This document shows, one piece after another, positions 8,344 through 16,790 of a DNA stretch of 64,000 nt. Origin of the DNA: Deinococcales bacterium. GTDB lineage: Bacteria; Deinococcota; Deinococci; Deinococcales; JAAFIG01. The translations under genes and the position numbers were made by a program. Positions within the stretch are counted from its first letter, which is position 1. Each line of letters opens with the position of its first letter. The notes below the pieces were generated by a model. It saw nothing but the letters and a program-made list of their open reading frames with translations, was not told the DNA's origin and did not search any database. Where the stretch lies: contig JAAFIG010000022.1 in assembly GCA_013298595.1 (NCBI GenBank), positions 13,765 to 77,764 on the forward strand, written 5' to 3'.

Positions 8344-9276
8344 TTAATACCCTCGAGTTCGATCTACCACATGCTCGAGTGGTTGCCCTGAGCGTAAACG
8401 CAAAACATTTGTTGCCACCACTTTGGCTGCTGTGATTGGATTGGTGGCGGCTGCCACATGCGGCAAGACTGTGATTTGAGGATGATGCCAGAACAGATGA
8501 TCTGTTGGTAATGGTTCGGTGGTAAAGACATCGAGAATCGCATGTTGCAAATGCCCAGAATCAAGAGCTGCAAGCAAATCCGCTTCGATGATATGTGCTC
8601 CTCGAGCCAGATTGATGATACTCGAGCCAACAGGTAAGTAACTCAGTGTTTGTGCATTGAGAATCCCTCGAGTTTCGTCGGTAAGTGGTAATAAATTGAC
8701 CAGAATTTCGCTTTGCTCGAGCATGGTTTGTAAGCCATCCTGACCAGAAAAAGTCTGTATACCCTCGAGATTTGTTGGGCGTGAACTCCACCCGAGTACA
8801 ACAAAACCCAATTGCTTGAGTTGCACAGCAGCAACCCGTCCGAGATGCCCTAAACCCAGCACAGCAACTTTTCGTTCAGCAGCGCTGGGTTGCGGTAATT
8901 GCTGCCAAACCTTGGCTTGTTGCTGCGCCTGATAAGCTGGAATTTGCCGATGCAAACTTAGCACATGGGTTAAAACCGTCTCGAGCATGGCTTGGGTGAG
9001 AGCAGGGTCTACCAATCGTGCTAAAGGAATGTCTCGAGGGAGCGTCGCATCGCGCAGTAACGCATCCACTCCTGCCCATAAGGACTGAATCAATTTTAGA
9101 TTTGGCAGTGTTGCCAGCACACCCGCAGGCGGGTTTGCCACCAATGCCACATCAATATCAGCTAAATTTGGCAAATCAGGATACACACAAAACTGCTCGG
9201 CGGGTAAAGCTTGCTCGAGTAATGGCAACCACATTTGTACTTCGTTACTGGTAAAATTCGTTAAGAGCAAAATCAC
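8344..9276 (-). CDS. D-isomer specific 2-hydroxyacid dehydrogenase (glyoxylate/hydroxypyruvate reductase-like)
   Basis: 310 residues from GTG 9276 (MILLLTNFTS); a longer frame exists but would run into recR, and GAGG lies just before the GTG. The Rossmann motif VAVLGLGHLGRVAA is at about residue 137, followed by NLARGAHIIEADLLAAL and the DVF-TEPLP and HVAAATNP segments that carry the catalytic Glu and His. The conserved Arg lies in INLARG. Closest in style to GhrA, reducing glyoxylate or hydroxypyruvate with NAD(P)H. It starts 14 bases after the recR stop on the same strand, so it is likely co-transcribed with recR. Confidence 0.8.
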   Translation of the reverse strand: MILLLTNFTSNEVQMWLPLLEQALPAEQFCVYPDLPNLADIDVALVANPPAGVLATLPNLKLIQSLWAGVDALLRDATLPRDIPLARLVDPALTQAMLETVLTHVLSLHRQIPAYQAQQQAKVWQQLPQPSAAERKVAVLGLGHLGRVAAVQLKQLGFVVLGWSSRPTNLEGIQTFSGQDGLQTMLEQSEILVNLLPLTDETRGILNAQTLSYLPVGSSIINLARGAHIIEADLLAALDSGHLQHAILDVFTTEPLPTDHLFWHHPQITVLPHVAAATNPITAAKVVATNVLRLRSGQPLEHVVDRTRGY

Positions 9277-9289
9277 GTAAACCTCGAGA

Positions 9290-9898
9290 TTAACGAACTT
9301 TTTGTCGTCCAGCAATGGCTCGCCCAAGTGTGATCTCATCGGCATACTCGAGCGAACCGCCCACAGGTAAACCATAGGCAATACGCGTCACATTCGCCCC
9401 TAACGGCTCGAGATTGCGCTGCACATGCAAACTGGTGGCATCACCTTCGACAGTGGTACTGGTGGCTAAAATAATCTCGAGCGCACCTGCTTCAAGTAAT
9501 TTCTTGGTGCGTTCGACCAAGGATTTAATTTTTAATTGATCAGGTCCAACCCCATTCATTGGGCTGAGCACACCATGTAACACATGGTACAAACCATCGA
9601 ATTCGCCACTGCGCTCAATCGCAATCACATCGCCAGGTTCTTCAACCACACAAATCGTGGTTTGGTCACGCTTGCTATCCTCGCAAACCGCACACAAATC
9701 CTTATCGGTAATGTTAAAACACACAGGACACAATTTTAACTGCGCCTTCGCCTCGAGTAGCGCTTGTGCCAGCACTTCGACATCTTCCTTCGGGCTGGCA
9801 AACAAATGAAAAGCCAATCGCTGAGCACTTTTCGGACCAACACCGGGTAATCTCGAGAGTTCACGAATCAATTGAATAAGAGCGTTCGGATATTTCAT
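9290..9898 (-). CDS. recR: recombination mediator RecR
   Basis: 202 residues, the normal family length. In order: helix-hairpin-helix (SRLPGVGPKSAQRLAFHL), zinc motif with four Cys (CPVC ... CAVC), Toprim domain beginning ICVVEEPGDVIAIERSGEFDGLYHVL, and the Walker-like GLPVGGSLEYAD end. RecR works with RecO/RecF to load RecA at gaps. Strong Shine-Dalgarno (AAGGAG) before ATG 9898. Divergent from a rhodanese gene. Confidence 0.95.
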   Translation of the reverse strand: MKYPNALIQLIRELSRLPGVGPKSAQRLAFHLFASPKEDVEVLAQALLEAKAQLKLCPVCFNITDKDLCAVCEDSKRDQTTICVVEEPGDVIAIERSGEFDGLYHVLHGVLSPMNGVGPDQLKIKSLVERTKKLLEAGALEIILATSTTVEGDATSLHVQRNLEPLGANVTRIAYGLPVGGSLEYADEITLGRAIAGRQKVR

Positions 9899-9952
9899 GC
9901 GGTCTCCTTCGTTGGGTGCATACCGCTATTATATCGTAGACTCGAGCTGAAA

Positions 9953-10225
9953 ATGCGGCGAATCACTTCCCAAGAAATCCCAGCCAATGCCATACTTGTG
10001 GACATCCGCGATGACCTCGAACGCAGCGCAGTGCCAATAAACTCGAGCTTTCAATCAATCGCCATTGCCTTAATCGAACTCGAGGATGGCAACCCAGTCC
10101 TGCCCGATAACACATTGGTCGTGGTGTGCAGCACAGGACGGCAATCCGAGTACGCTGGAGCCTTACTTGTCGCATTAGGCGCAAATGAAGTGCTGATACT
10201 CGAGGGTGGTATCAGGGGCTTATAA
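9953..10225 (+). CDS. single-domain rhodanese-like protein
   Basis: 90 residues from ATG 9953. It shows the rhodanese strand/loop order: AILVDIRDDLER, LPDNTLVVVCSTGRQSEYAGALLVALG with the active-site Cys, and LILEGGIRGL. The domain carries persulfide sulfur on Cys. Starting further upstream is possible (9872) but adds sequence without homology. TAGACT (9937-9942) lies ten bases before the ATG and runs into a CTCGAG. The stop overlaps the convergent AraC gene by six bases. Confidence 0.8.
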   Translation: MRRITSQEIPANAILVDIRDDLERSAVPINSSFQSIAIALIELEDGNPVLPDNTLVVVCSTGRQSEYAGALLVALGANEVLILEGGIRGL

Positions 10226-11041
10226 GTTCTTGGTGGCATGGTATTGCTGTCCGGGCGTGAAACCATAGACCGCTTTGTACTGACGAATCAGGTGACTTTG
10301 GTCATAAAAACCTGTTTCGGTGGCAACCTGAGCAGGGTGCTGACCACGAATAATTTTGGCTCGAGCCAATTGCACACGGCGCAGGGTTTGGTATTGATGC
10401 AAGGATAATCCTATGGCTTGCTTAAAAATTCTGGTTAAGTAAAAATGAGTCAGTCCGACTTCTTGGGCTATTTCTTGTAAGGTAATGTTTTTGGCTAGGT
10501 TTGATTCAATTATTTCTTGGCTGCGTTTGACTGCTTGGTGTTCTAAGCGCTTGGTGATTTGAACTGGTTTGGTGTTGGTGTGTTGCACAAAAAAAGCAAC
10601 CAGTGTTTCAAGTAAAAGACTTTGTTGGGTCAGCAATGAATTGGGTTGCTCAAAGGCTTTGTGCATTTGCAAAAATTGTTGTGCCAAAACCTTATTTTCG
10701 GCGGTAGCAGCATTAAAACGGGGTAATTCACGAAATCCCGCGCTGGCTAAGATGCGTTGTACAAAATCACTGGTTGGATAAATGGCACGGTAGACCAATG
10801 GGATTGTTGAAGCAGAATATCCAGTGTGAATATCTTCTGGGTTGACCATCATTAAGTTGCCTGTTGGTGAAATCACTTTCTTGCCCAGATACGTCAGACC
10901 TTCAGTACCAGCCTCTACTAAACCTAGCATGTATTCTTCATGGCTGTGTGGTGCAAAAGCATGATTGGTAAATGAAGCCCGTAGAATATCAAAATCCCCT
11001 AGCTGTTGGATTCGCCAAACTTTGGTTTTATCGGCTTGCAT
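10220..11041 (-). CDS. AraC family transcriptional regulator
   Basis: 273 residues: an N-terminal cupin-like sensing domain (APHSHEEYMLGLVEAG, residues about 30-130) and a C-terminal double helix-turn-helix (ITLQEIAQEVGLTHFYLTRIFKQAIG and QVATETGFYDQSHLIRQYKAVYGFTPGQQY). Effector and target unknown; adjacent genes give no clear partner. It holds a single CTCGAG (10360), and the 810 bases from 10366 to 11175 have none, although neighbours average about seven per kilobase, which suggests more recent acquisition or a different selective history. Confidence 0.9.
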   Translation of the reverse strand: MQADKTKVWRIQQLGDFDILRASFTNHAFAPHSHEEYMLGLVEAGTEGLTYLGKKVISPTGNLMMVNPEDIHTGYSASTIPLVYRAIYPTSDFVQRILASAGFRELPRFNAATAENKVLAQQFLQMHKAFEQPNSLLTQQSLLLETLVAFFVQHTNTKPVQITKRLEHQAVKRSQEIIESNLAKNITLQEIAQEVGLTHFYLTRIFKQAIGLSLHQYQTLRRVQLARAKIIRGQHPAQVATETGFYDQSHLIRQYKAVYGFTPGQQYHATKNL

Positions 11042-11105
11042 CGATGGTCAGTTTAGCGCAAGTTTATCCAATACCAAAGTATTCCAAGCTTGTTAGACTA
11101 AGGGC

Positions 11106-11798
11106 GTGTTCCGAATTCTTGTTGACCCCAGTATTTTGCAGCGTTTTCCACAGTATTCTTTAATTGTGATTTATGCTCGAGGTTTGCAGAACTTGGCAAG
11201 TCAACCGTGGAGTACAAGTATTTTGCGGCAAGCCGAGGAACAACAACGAGTCCTTGTCGAAAAACCTGCTGAGCATCCGCACATTGCAGCGTGGCGCTTA
11301 GCATATGCCGATTTTGGTTTGAAACCCAGTAAATTTCCTTGTTCAGTCGAAGCACTGCTGTCTCGAGTGGTTAAAGATCAGGAATTACCAATCATTAACA
11401 CCTTAGTTGATTTGTATAACGCTGTCAGTATCAAACATGTGATTCCGATTGGTGGTGAGGATTGGGATCAACTCGAGCATGATTTGATGTTGCGTTTTTC
11501 TAATGGTACCGAAAGTTTTGATATCATGAAAAACGGTGAACCGACGATTGAGCAGCCAAATCTTGGTGAAGTGATTTGGGCGCAGGCGAATAGTGTGACA
11601 TGCCGAGCTTGGAATTGGCGACAAGGTATCCGCACGCGCTTAACCGATACTTCGCAAAATGCGTATTTTATTTTGGATCGCTTAGCACCTTATCCACTCG
11701 AGCAAATGCAAATTGCCAGTCAGGAATTGATCAGTTATTTGCAACGCGTATCGCCAGATTGTCAAATCGAAACCGAGTTTTTTGGAGCCACCACTTGA
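11106..11798 (+). CDS. B3/B4 tRNA-binding domain protein
   Basis: 230 residues from GTG 11106. TAGACT (11094-11099) ends six bases before it. The core PHIAAWRLAYADFGLKPSKFPCSVEALLSRV and LPIINTLVDLYNAVSIKHVIPIGGEDWDQL match the B3/4 domain of phenylalanyl-tRNA synthetase beta chains found as stand-alone proteins. Such proteins may edit mischarged tRNA or bind amino acids, but no function is proven. Directly followed by an EamA transporter gene with a 22-base gap. Confidence 0.8.
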   Translation: MFRILVDPSILQRFPQYSLIVIYARGLQNLASQPWSTSILRQAEEQQRVLVEKPAEHPHIAAWRLAYADFGLKPSKFPCSVEALLSRVVKDQELPIINTLVDLYNAVSIKHVIPIGGEDWDQLEHDLMLRFSNGTESFDIMKNGEPTIEQPNLGEVIWAQANSVTCRAWNWRQGIRTRLTDTSQNAYFILDRLAPYPLEQMQIASQELISYLQRVSPDCQIETEFFGATT

Positions 11799-11820
11799 AC
11801 ACCAATACTCGAGGTGAGCC

Positions 11821-12663
11821 ATGAGTGCTGATGTTCTAGCAGCTTTGTGGGGTTTAGCGGCAGCTTTTGCGTGGGGTTCGGGCGATTTTGCGGGTGGGCT
11901 TGCCACACGGCGTTCAGGTGAATTAACAGTCATGCGGGTCTCGAGTGTGATTGGACTGGTTTTCTTGGTGGCTTTGGCATTGATACGCGGTTCGCCTTTA
12001 CCAAGCGTGCGTGATGCCTTGCTTGGGGTTGCAGGTGGAGCGTTTGGGGTGATTGGTTTAATTACTTTGTACCGTGCTTTAGCCACTGGGCAAATGAGTC
12101 TGGTTGCGCCGATCACAGCCGTGGTGGCAAATACTGTGGCTGTCACCGTCAGTGCATTGACCGAAGGCGTACCGGGAATGCTGAAATGGGTTGGGTTTAT
12201 TTTGGCTGCTTTTGGTGTTTGGTTACTCAGTCGCCCCGAAGGTACAGTTCGACTCTCGAGTTCAGCACTGGTTTTATCGCTCATAGCTGGTGTAACTTTT
12301 GGTGGGATTTTTTCGGTAACAGCCCAATTTTCAAAAGCTGATGTGAGTTGGAGTATTGTGGCACTGCGGTTCACCACAGTCATATTGATTTTTGCCATTA
12401 TCGCTTTTCGGCGCGGTGTTCCAGCCTTACCAAAAGCTTTGCTACCGTATGTCGCTGTGGCAGGTATTTGCGATAGCCTAGGCAATGTTTTCTTTGCATT
12501 GGCAGGGCAAGCAGGAAGGCTTGATGTCAGTGCAGTCTCGAGTTCGTTATACCCTGCTTTTACACTTTTTCTAGCAGTGATTGTTTTGCGTGAACGCTTG
12601 CAAGGGTGGCAATTGTTTGGCGCAGCTTTGTGTTTAATCAGTATTGGTTTGATTGTTGTTTAG
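11821..12663 (+). CDS. EamA/DMT family transporter
   Basis: 280 residues with ten predicted membrane helices in two EamA halves; the first helix carries WGLAAAFAWGSGDFAGGLATRRSG, and the second half ends SSLYPAFTLFLAVIVLRERLQGWQ, the typical EamA signature. The substrate is unknown (the superfamily exports amino acids, nucleosides or other metabolites). GAGG lies six bases before the ATG. Probably co-transcribed with the B3/4 gene. Confidence 0.9.
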   Translation: MSADVLAALWGLAAAFAWGSGDFAGGLATRRSGELTVMRVSSVIGLVFLVALALIRGSPLPSVRDALLGVAGGAFGVIGLITLYRALATGQMSLVAPITAVVANTVAVTVSALTEGVPGMLKWVGFILAAFGVWLLSRPEGTVRLSSSALVLSLIAGVTFGGIFSVTAQFSKADVSWSIVALRFTTVILIFAIIAFRRGVPALPKALLPYVAVAGICDSLGNVFFALAGQAGRLDVSAVSSSLYPAFTLFLAVIVLRERLQGWQLFGAALCLISIGLIVV

Positions 12664-12693
12664 TTTTTAAAAATAGGCTCGAGTTTTCTGACA

Positions 12694-12957
12694 TCAATGT
12701 TTTGCTACTGGGTAATTGATCCAATCGTGTTGGCAGTTTGGTAATGGGTCTGGAATGGTTGTCCAGTCGGTTGGTAAAACGGCGTATTCTGTCAGACAGA
12801 TGTCTTGTAAGTCTTCGAGGTTTTCGTACCAATGATCTGCATAACAAGCACTATCCTCGAGACGATCATAGAAAAATAAGTAGCAACCACCATCTGATTT
12901 GTAGACCATCAATCGTTTGATTTTCGCATTGTTTTTGACTGTGGCAATTTGTCGCAT
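12694..12957 (-). CDS. small hypothetical protein, 87 aa
   Basis: 87 residues, rich in aromatic and acidic residues: GCYLFFYDRLEDSACYADHW then ENLEDLQDICLTEYAV and a C-terminal DPLPNCQHDWI. This reads as a conserved small cytoplasmic protein of unknown function. On the minus strand TAAAGT ends six bases before ATG 12957. It sits alone between the EamA gene (convergent) and the divergent XRE unit. Confidence 0.65.
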   Translation of the reverse strand: MRQIATVKNNAKIKRLMVYKSDGGCYLFFYDRLEDSACYADHWYENLEDLQDICLTEYAVLPTDWTTIPDPLPNCQHDWINYPVAKH

Positions 12958-13036
12958 TTATCTACTTTAGCAGCTCTATTACTCAAGAAAACCGACTGGT
13001 GTTGAGTTTTTCTGTTCGCAACCAATGTCACAAGTA

Positions 13037-13065
13037 TTGACAAATTGTTGTATATATGCAACAAT
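13037..13065 (+). promoter_or_regulatory. promoter with overlapping palindromic operator of the XRE gene
   Basis: TTGACA (13037-13042), 17 bases, AACAAT (13060-13065), then seven bases to ATG 13073: a strong leaderless promoter. A near-perfect 20-base palindrome with arms TTGTTG and CAACAA around TATATATG occupies 13045-13064, covering spacer and -10. This is where a Cro/C1-type repressor would autoregulate. Confidence 0.7.
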
Positions 13066-13072
13066 AAATTTT

Positions 13073-13339
13073 ATGAAGGCAACAAAAGATAGTCCCTCTG
13101 CAATAGCCATTCATAATCGCTTACCTGTCCTACGAGCCGAACGCAACCTGTCACGCCAAGAACTCGCCGATGCTGTCGGCATCAACTTTCAAACCATTGG
13201 CTATCTCGAGCGCGGAGATTACAACCCAAGTTTAGAGTTGGCTTTTAAGTTATCAGAATTTTTTGGCTTACCCATCGAAGCGATTTTCTCGAGAACACCG
13301 TTTAAGCCCTTGTCAGAAACACTCTATAACAAAGGATGA
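13073..13339 (+). CDS. XRE (Cro/C1-type, YozG-like) transcriptional regulator
   Basis: 88 residues from ATG 13073; the frame extends upstream to 13025 but the promoter described above places the start here. The helix-turn-helix is at about residues 18-60 (RLPVLRAERNLSRQELADAV, then INFQTIGYLERGDYNPSLELA). It heads a tight three-gene unit with two membrane proteins, a common arrangement in which the small regulator represses its own operon. Its stop overlaps the next start (ATGA). Confidence 0.9.
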   Translation: MKATKDSPSAIAIHNRLPVLRAERNLSRQELADAVGINFQTIGYLERGDYNPSLELAFKLSEFFGLPIEAIFSRTPFKPLSETLYNKG

Positions 13340-13806
13340 CCATGACAACTATGAAACAAGAACCGCTCAATTTTAAGCTCACTCGAGTCACACCGAAATG
13401 GGCATTTAAGCAGCAAGCTCGACGAATTTTAGTGCTGACACTGGCAGCTTCACCAATTGCACTAGGCATTCTCCCAATCATCGTACCACAAACATTTGTT
13501 TACTTTTTTGCACCATTGTTACTGATTCCAATCCTATGCTTTGTGTGGTTAATCGGAGCAACTTACGCTCGAGCCGACAGCCCAGACGAATACTTGGATG
13601 AACGAGAAATCGTTGTTCGTAACGAGGTTTATCTCGATTCTTTTCGGATTATCGGTGCAATTATCGCTTTGGGTTTTATTGTCTTTACGATCTTCCCAGA
13701 TACCCGTATAGATGCTAAAACAGTTTTTTATTTGCTCTTTCCAATCAGTATGTTCTTACCAACCTGCGTACTGGCATGGAAGCAACCCGACCCACTCGAG
13801 GAATAA
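13336..13806 (+). CDS. membrane protein of the XRE operon (first)
   Basis: 156 residues with four predicted membrane helices (two at about 30-75, two at about 100-150) and a cytosolic loop with SPDEYLDEREIVVRNEVYLDS. The DE-R loop between helix pairs resembles DUF2178-like small membrane proteins. The start may be ATG 13336, overlapping the XRE stop, or ATG 13342, which is better placed after AAAGGA. Role unknown. Confidence 0.75.
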   Translation: MTMTTMKQEPLNFKLTRVTPKWAFKQQARRILVLTLAASPIALGILPIIVPQTFVYFFAPLLLIPILCFVWLIGATYARADSPDEYLDEREIVVRNEVYLDSFRIIGAIIALGFIVFTIFPDTRIDAKTVFYLLFPISMFLPTCVLAWKQPDPLEE

Positions 13807-13807
13807 C

Positions 13808-14290
13808 ATGACACAGCCTGTAAAAAATCCGTTTCCAACGCCAATCCGTCCACTTCGTAGCCGTCAAAACCGACGTATTCTCGTCGTGCTGAGCAATTTC
13901 TTTCTGGTTGTTGCAATTGGCTTAGCATTCTCGAGTTTAGGTCTATGGGCATTGGTTGCTTTTATCATCAGTGCTATTCTTGGCATCGTACTTCAATTTG
14001 CTACCCGTAACTTATCCAATTCCGTGAACCTCATCACTGATGAACGCGAACGTTACCTACGCGATCATGCACACCGCATTGCTTATTGGGCTTTCTCGGG
14101 AATCGTTGGCGCTATCGTTGGATTTGCATTTTCCTACATCACCAGACGCAACCCAGATGAAGCCATATTATTTGTCCGTGACATGATGCGCCTCGAGACA
14201 CAAGTGATATTACTGGCATTCTTTGCGATTTTTCTGGGCTTACCAACCACGATTATTGCTTGGCTCGAGCCAGATGCGTTAGAAGACTAA
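13808..14290 (+). CDS. membrane protein of the XRE operon (second)
   Basis: 160 residues from ATG 13808, one base after the previous stop. Four predicted helices and the loop NLITDERERYLRDHAHRIAYW between pairs make it a homologue in architecture of the preceding protein; the two are probably ancient duplicates acting together. Its last codons (CTCGAG...GAAGAC TAA) have a degenerate echo at 15951-15974 upstream of the duplicated leader. Confidence 0.75.
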   Translation: MTQPVKNPFPTPIRPLRSRQNRRILVVLSNFFLVVAIGLAFSSLGLWALVAFIISAILGIVLQFATRNLSNSVNLITDERERYLRDHAHRIAYWAFSGIVGAIVGFAFSYITRRNPDEAILFVRDMMRLETQVILLAFFAIFLGLPTTIIAWLEPDALED

Positions 14291-14391
14291 AACTTCACAT
14301 TGCGACCAATTGTTGATTTAAAACGTACTAGAACCTCGAGGTGTACTCGAGATTGGTTAAGTGTTTTCAAAGGAGTTGTATGAAAAAAGTT
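14288..14391 (+). repeat. duplicated leader, copy A
   Basis: 104 bases from the stop codon of the preceding gene to the first codons of the hydrolase (ATG 14380). Copy B is at 15972-16076. The copies share about 90% of bases, including the stop TAA, a CTAGAACCTCG block, the AAAGGAGTTGT ribosome binding site and MKKV codons. One CTCGAG of the pair CTCGAG-GTGTA-CTCGAG is kept only in this copy; copy B has CTCGGG. Confidence 0.9.
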
Positions 14392-15792
14392 ATTGGGTTG
14401 GTTATTGGAGCGGCTTTGATAATATGTATGCCAAATGCTGCGGGGCAAATGAATTCGGCTTTTGAAAAAGTGGCTTGCCCAGCAGAAATAGTGGCTACCA
14501 TGTGCGGCTTTGTCAGTGTGCCAGAAAACCGAGCAAAACCCGAAAAGAAAATTAAGCTTTTTGTGACCGTCTCTAAAGCCAAATCTGAAAAGCAAGAACC
14601 CCTATTTTTCTTATCTGGTGGACCTGGTGAGTTTGGCGCTCAGTACGCTGCTCTTGCACCCATTTTCCCCTCTCGAGATCTGGTTGCGTTCGATCAACGC
14701 GGTATTGGTCAATCATTACCTGCACTGAATTGTGTTGATGAAACAAACAGCAGTGACCTTGATACTTCAGACGCTTTGAAGTTATACACTGCGTGTGGTG
14801 AACGTTGGAAAAGCCAAGGCATTGATTTAACTGCTTATAACGCGACTGAAAGCGCAGCCGATGTCAACGATATTCGTCTGGCACTGGGTTATGAGAAAAT
14901 CAGTTTATACGGCATTTCTTATGGTACTCGGTTAGCCCAAGAAGTGATGCGAACCTTTAGTCCAGTTTTAAAAAGCGTTGTTATTGATAGTGTTATTCCA
15001 CCACAAATTGATCGCAGTGCCGACACAATGTATAGCATTGATGAATCACTCAAAAAAGTATTTGCAACCTGCAAAGCCCAAACGAACTGCAACACCAAAT
15101 ACCCTAATCTCGAGGTGACGTACCAAGATTTATACAACAGTTTGAATATTAAGCCTTTAGAAGTGGTGTTGGGTAAGCAAAAATTTCAATTAAATGGCGA
15201 TGCCATGCAAGGCTTTATTTTTACAAGTTTATACAGCGCAGATGGCATTGCTGAATTACCACAAATTATCAGTAACCTCAAAGCAGGTAAAAGTACAGCT
15301 TTACAAGGTTCATTTATTGAACAATTTGTGGACAGCGTTAATTCAAGTATCTCGTTCGGTGCTTTTATAACGCACGAATGCCGAGGCGAAATTGCTTTCT
15401 CGAGCATCGAAAAACTCAGAATTACGTATGCGGCTTTGCCACAATGGGCAAATTTCTTTAGAAACGCCGTTGGCATGGCAAGTGAAAATATTTTTGGTTT
15501 ATGCCAGAACTTGGGTTTAACTGTTCCTAGTGGACTCGAGAATACAGCTGTAACCAGCAATGTACGAACTTTACTGATAGCTGGTGAATTTGATCCTGTC
15601 ACACCTGTGCGTTACTTATCGGTTGCACAAGCTGGCTTAAAAAATAGTGTTAGTATCGAAATGAAAGGTTCAGCGCATGCTGCTTCTTTAGCAAATTTGT
15701 GTGGTGTACAAATTATGTTAGCTTTCTTCACGAATCCTGATGCAACACCCGATTCGACTTGTGCTAGTCAGGGTCGTATTGCTTTCAAGTAA
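14380..15792 (+). CDS. secreted alpha/beta hydrolase (tripeptidyl aminopeptidase/proline iminopeptidase-like)
   Basis: 470 residues from ATG 14380 with AAAGGAG upstream. A signal peptide (MKKVIGLVIGAALIICMPNAAGQ) leads to an alpha/beta hydrolase: oxyanion segment FLSGGPGEFGAQY, DQRGIGQS, nucleophile elbow GISYGTRLAQE with the Ser, catalytic Asp in IAGEFDPVTPVRY and His in GSAHAAS. A C-terminal TAP-like region with paired Cys fits exported peptidases that release N-terminal amino acids or tripeptides. It sits among other secreted proteins, including an S41 protease, so extracellular peptide use is plausible. Confidence 0.85.
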   Translation: MKKVIGLVIGAALIICMPNAAGQMNSAFEKVACPAEIVATMCGFVSVPENRAKPEKKIKLFVTVSKAKSEKQEPLFFLSGGPGEFGAQYAALAPIFPSRDLVAFDQRGIGQSLPALNCVDETNSSDLDTSDALKLYTACGERWKSQGIDLTAYNATESAADVNDIRLALGYEKISLYGISYGTRLAQEVMRTFSPVLKSVVIDSVIPPQIDRSADTMYSIDESLKKVFATCKAQTNCNTKYPNLEVTYQDLYNSLNIKPLEVVLGKQKFQLNGDAMQGFIFTSLYSADGIAELPQIISNLKAGKSTALQGSFIEQFVDSVNSSISFGAFITHECRGEIAFSSIEKLRITYAALPQWANFFRNAVGMASENIFGLCQNLGLTVPSGLENTAVTSNVRTLLIAGEFDPVTPVRYLSVAQAGLKNSVSIEMKGSAHAASLANLCGVQIMLAFFTNPDATPDSTCASQGRIAFK

Positions 15793-15950
15793 GATTATCC
15801 GTGACACATTCTTAGCTTTGATTTTCACCTGCTACTCGAGCCAACCCGAATGAACCTGATTTATATTTCATAGGCATGGTGCGGCTCGAAATGCGAGTTT
15901 GATTACTTTCGGAGTTCACTATGGTTCTAGGTGAAACAAGCTCTATTATG

Positions 15951-15974
15951 ACTTTGCTCGAGCTGGAAGATTAA
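15951..15974 (+). pseudogene. possible 3' remnant of a second copy of the upstream membrane-protein gene
   Basis: Eight codons before copy B of the leader read T-L-L-E-L-E-D-stop, echoing the W-L-E-P-D-A-L-E-D-stop end at 14290. Together with the shared stop codon this suggests that the duplicated segment reached into the end of the upstream gene. Very short; could be coincidence. The rest of 15793-15950 holds nothing recognisable. Confidence 0.3.
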
Positions 15975-16076
15975 AACTTCACATTGCAACCAATGACTGG
16001 TTTGTATCGTACTAGAACCTCGGGGTGTACTCGAGATTGGCAAAGTGTTTTTCAAAGGAGTTGTATGAAAAAAGTT
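15972..16076 (+). repeat. duplicated leader, copy B
   Basis: 105 bases, one T longer than copy A, with about a dozen substitutions, most clustered in the first half around 15993-16007. It contains the same AAAGGAGTTGT and ATGAAAAAAGTT as copy A and starts the secreted protein at 16065. Confidence 0.9.
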
Positions 16077-16784
16077 TTATTAACAGGTTTTGCAGCAATC
16101 GCTCTCGGTTTGACTGGTTCAGTAGCTCAGGACGGCGCAATAGCCTTATTTGATAAAGTTAAAATATTGCATGGCGGCGCAGCACTCGAGGGTTTAACAA
16201 CCTACCGTGACAATGGCACACTTTCGTTGTTTGATGAAAAAGGACAAGTTGTAGCGATTGTTGGCTATAAGCAATTACTGGATTTTAGTAATCAACGCAT
16301 TCGTATCGAAATTTTGCAAGATAAAAATTTGCTACAAGTTCAGCAAGCAACACCAACCGAAGCATGGTCTTGGTCGCAACAAAGTGGTGTAGTGCGTTTA
16401 CCACCAGCCCAATCAAAAGTGTTACGCGATTCGTTGTTTCAAGAATTGTATGGATTTCGGGCAAAAGCTGCTGATATCAAAGACTTAAAAGTGGTGAAAA
16501 CTGTCAAGATAGGAACTGTTGAAGGGACACAACTCGGTTTTTCCTTGAATGGTGCGATCAATAATCCTGTTGTGGCAGCTGATGGTACTTTGTTAGCTTC
16601 AATCAGTGGATCAGGTGATGCAGAAACAACCAATGTCTACGCGGATTTCCGTGATGTCAAAGGTGTGCGTTTTCCTTGGAAAATGGCTTTACAAGTGGCT
16701 GGTAAAGCCGCTGCCGAATCAAAAGCCGAAGTTGTAGAACCCAATGTGGTTTTTAGCGAAACCGATTTTGCACGTCCTAAGTGA
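16065..16784 (+). CDS. secreted hypothetical protein, possibly LolA-like
   Basis: 239 residues from ATG 16065. Signal peptide MKKVLLTGFAAIALGLTGSVAQ, then a beta-rich mature part with strands such as LEGLTTYRDNGTLSLFDEKG and NVYADFRDVKGVRFPWKM, reminiscent of LolA/LolB-type outer-membrane lipoprotein carriers, but no diagnostic motif is present. It starts from a duplicated leader shared with the hydrolase at 14380 and ends six bases before an S41 peptidase gene, so the two are co-transcribed. Confidence 0.6.
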   Translation: MKKVLLTGFAAIALGLTGSVAQDGAIALFDKVKILHGGAALEGLTTYRDNGTLSLFDEKGQVVAIVGYKQLLDFSNQRIRIEILQDKNLLQVQQATPTEAWSWSQQSGVVRLPPAQSKVLRDSLFQELYGFRAKAADIKDLKVVKTVKIGTVEGTQLGFSLNGAINNPVVAADGTLLASISGSGDAETTNVYADFRDVKGVRFPWKMALQVAGKAAAESKAEVVEPNVVFSETDFARPK

Positions 16785-16790
16785 GTATCT

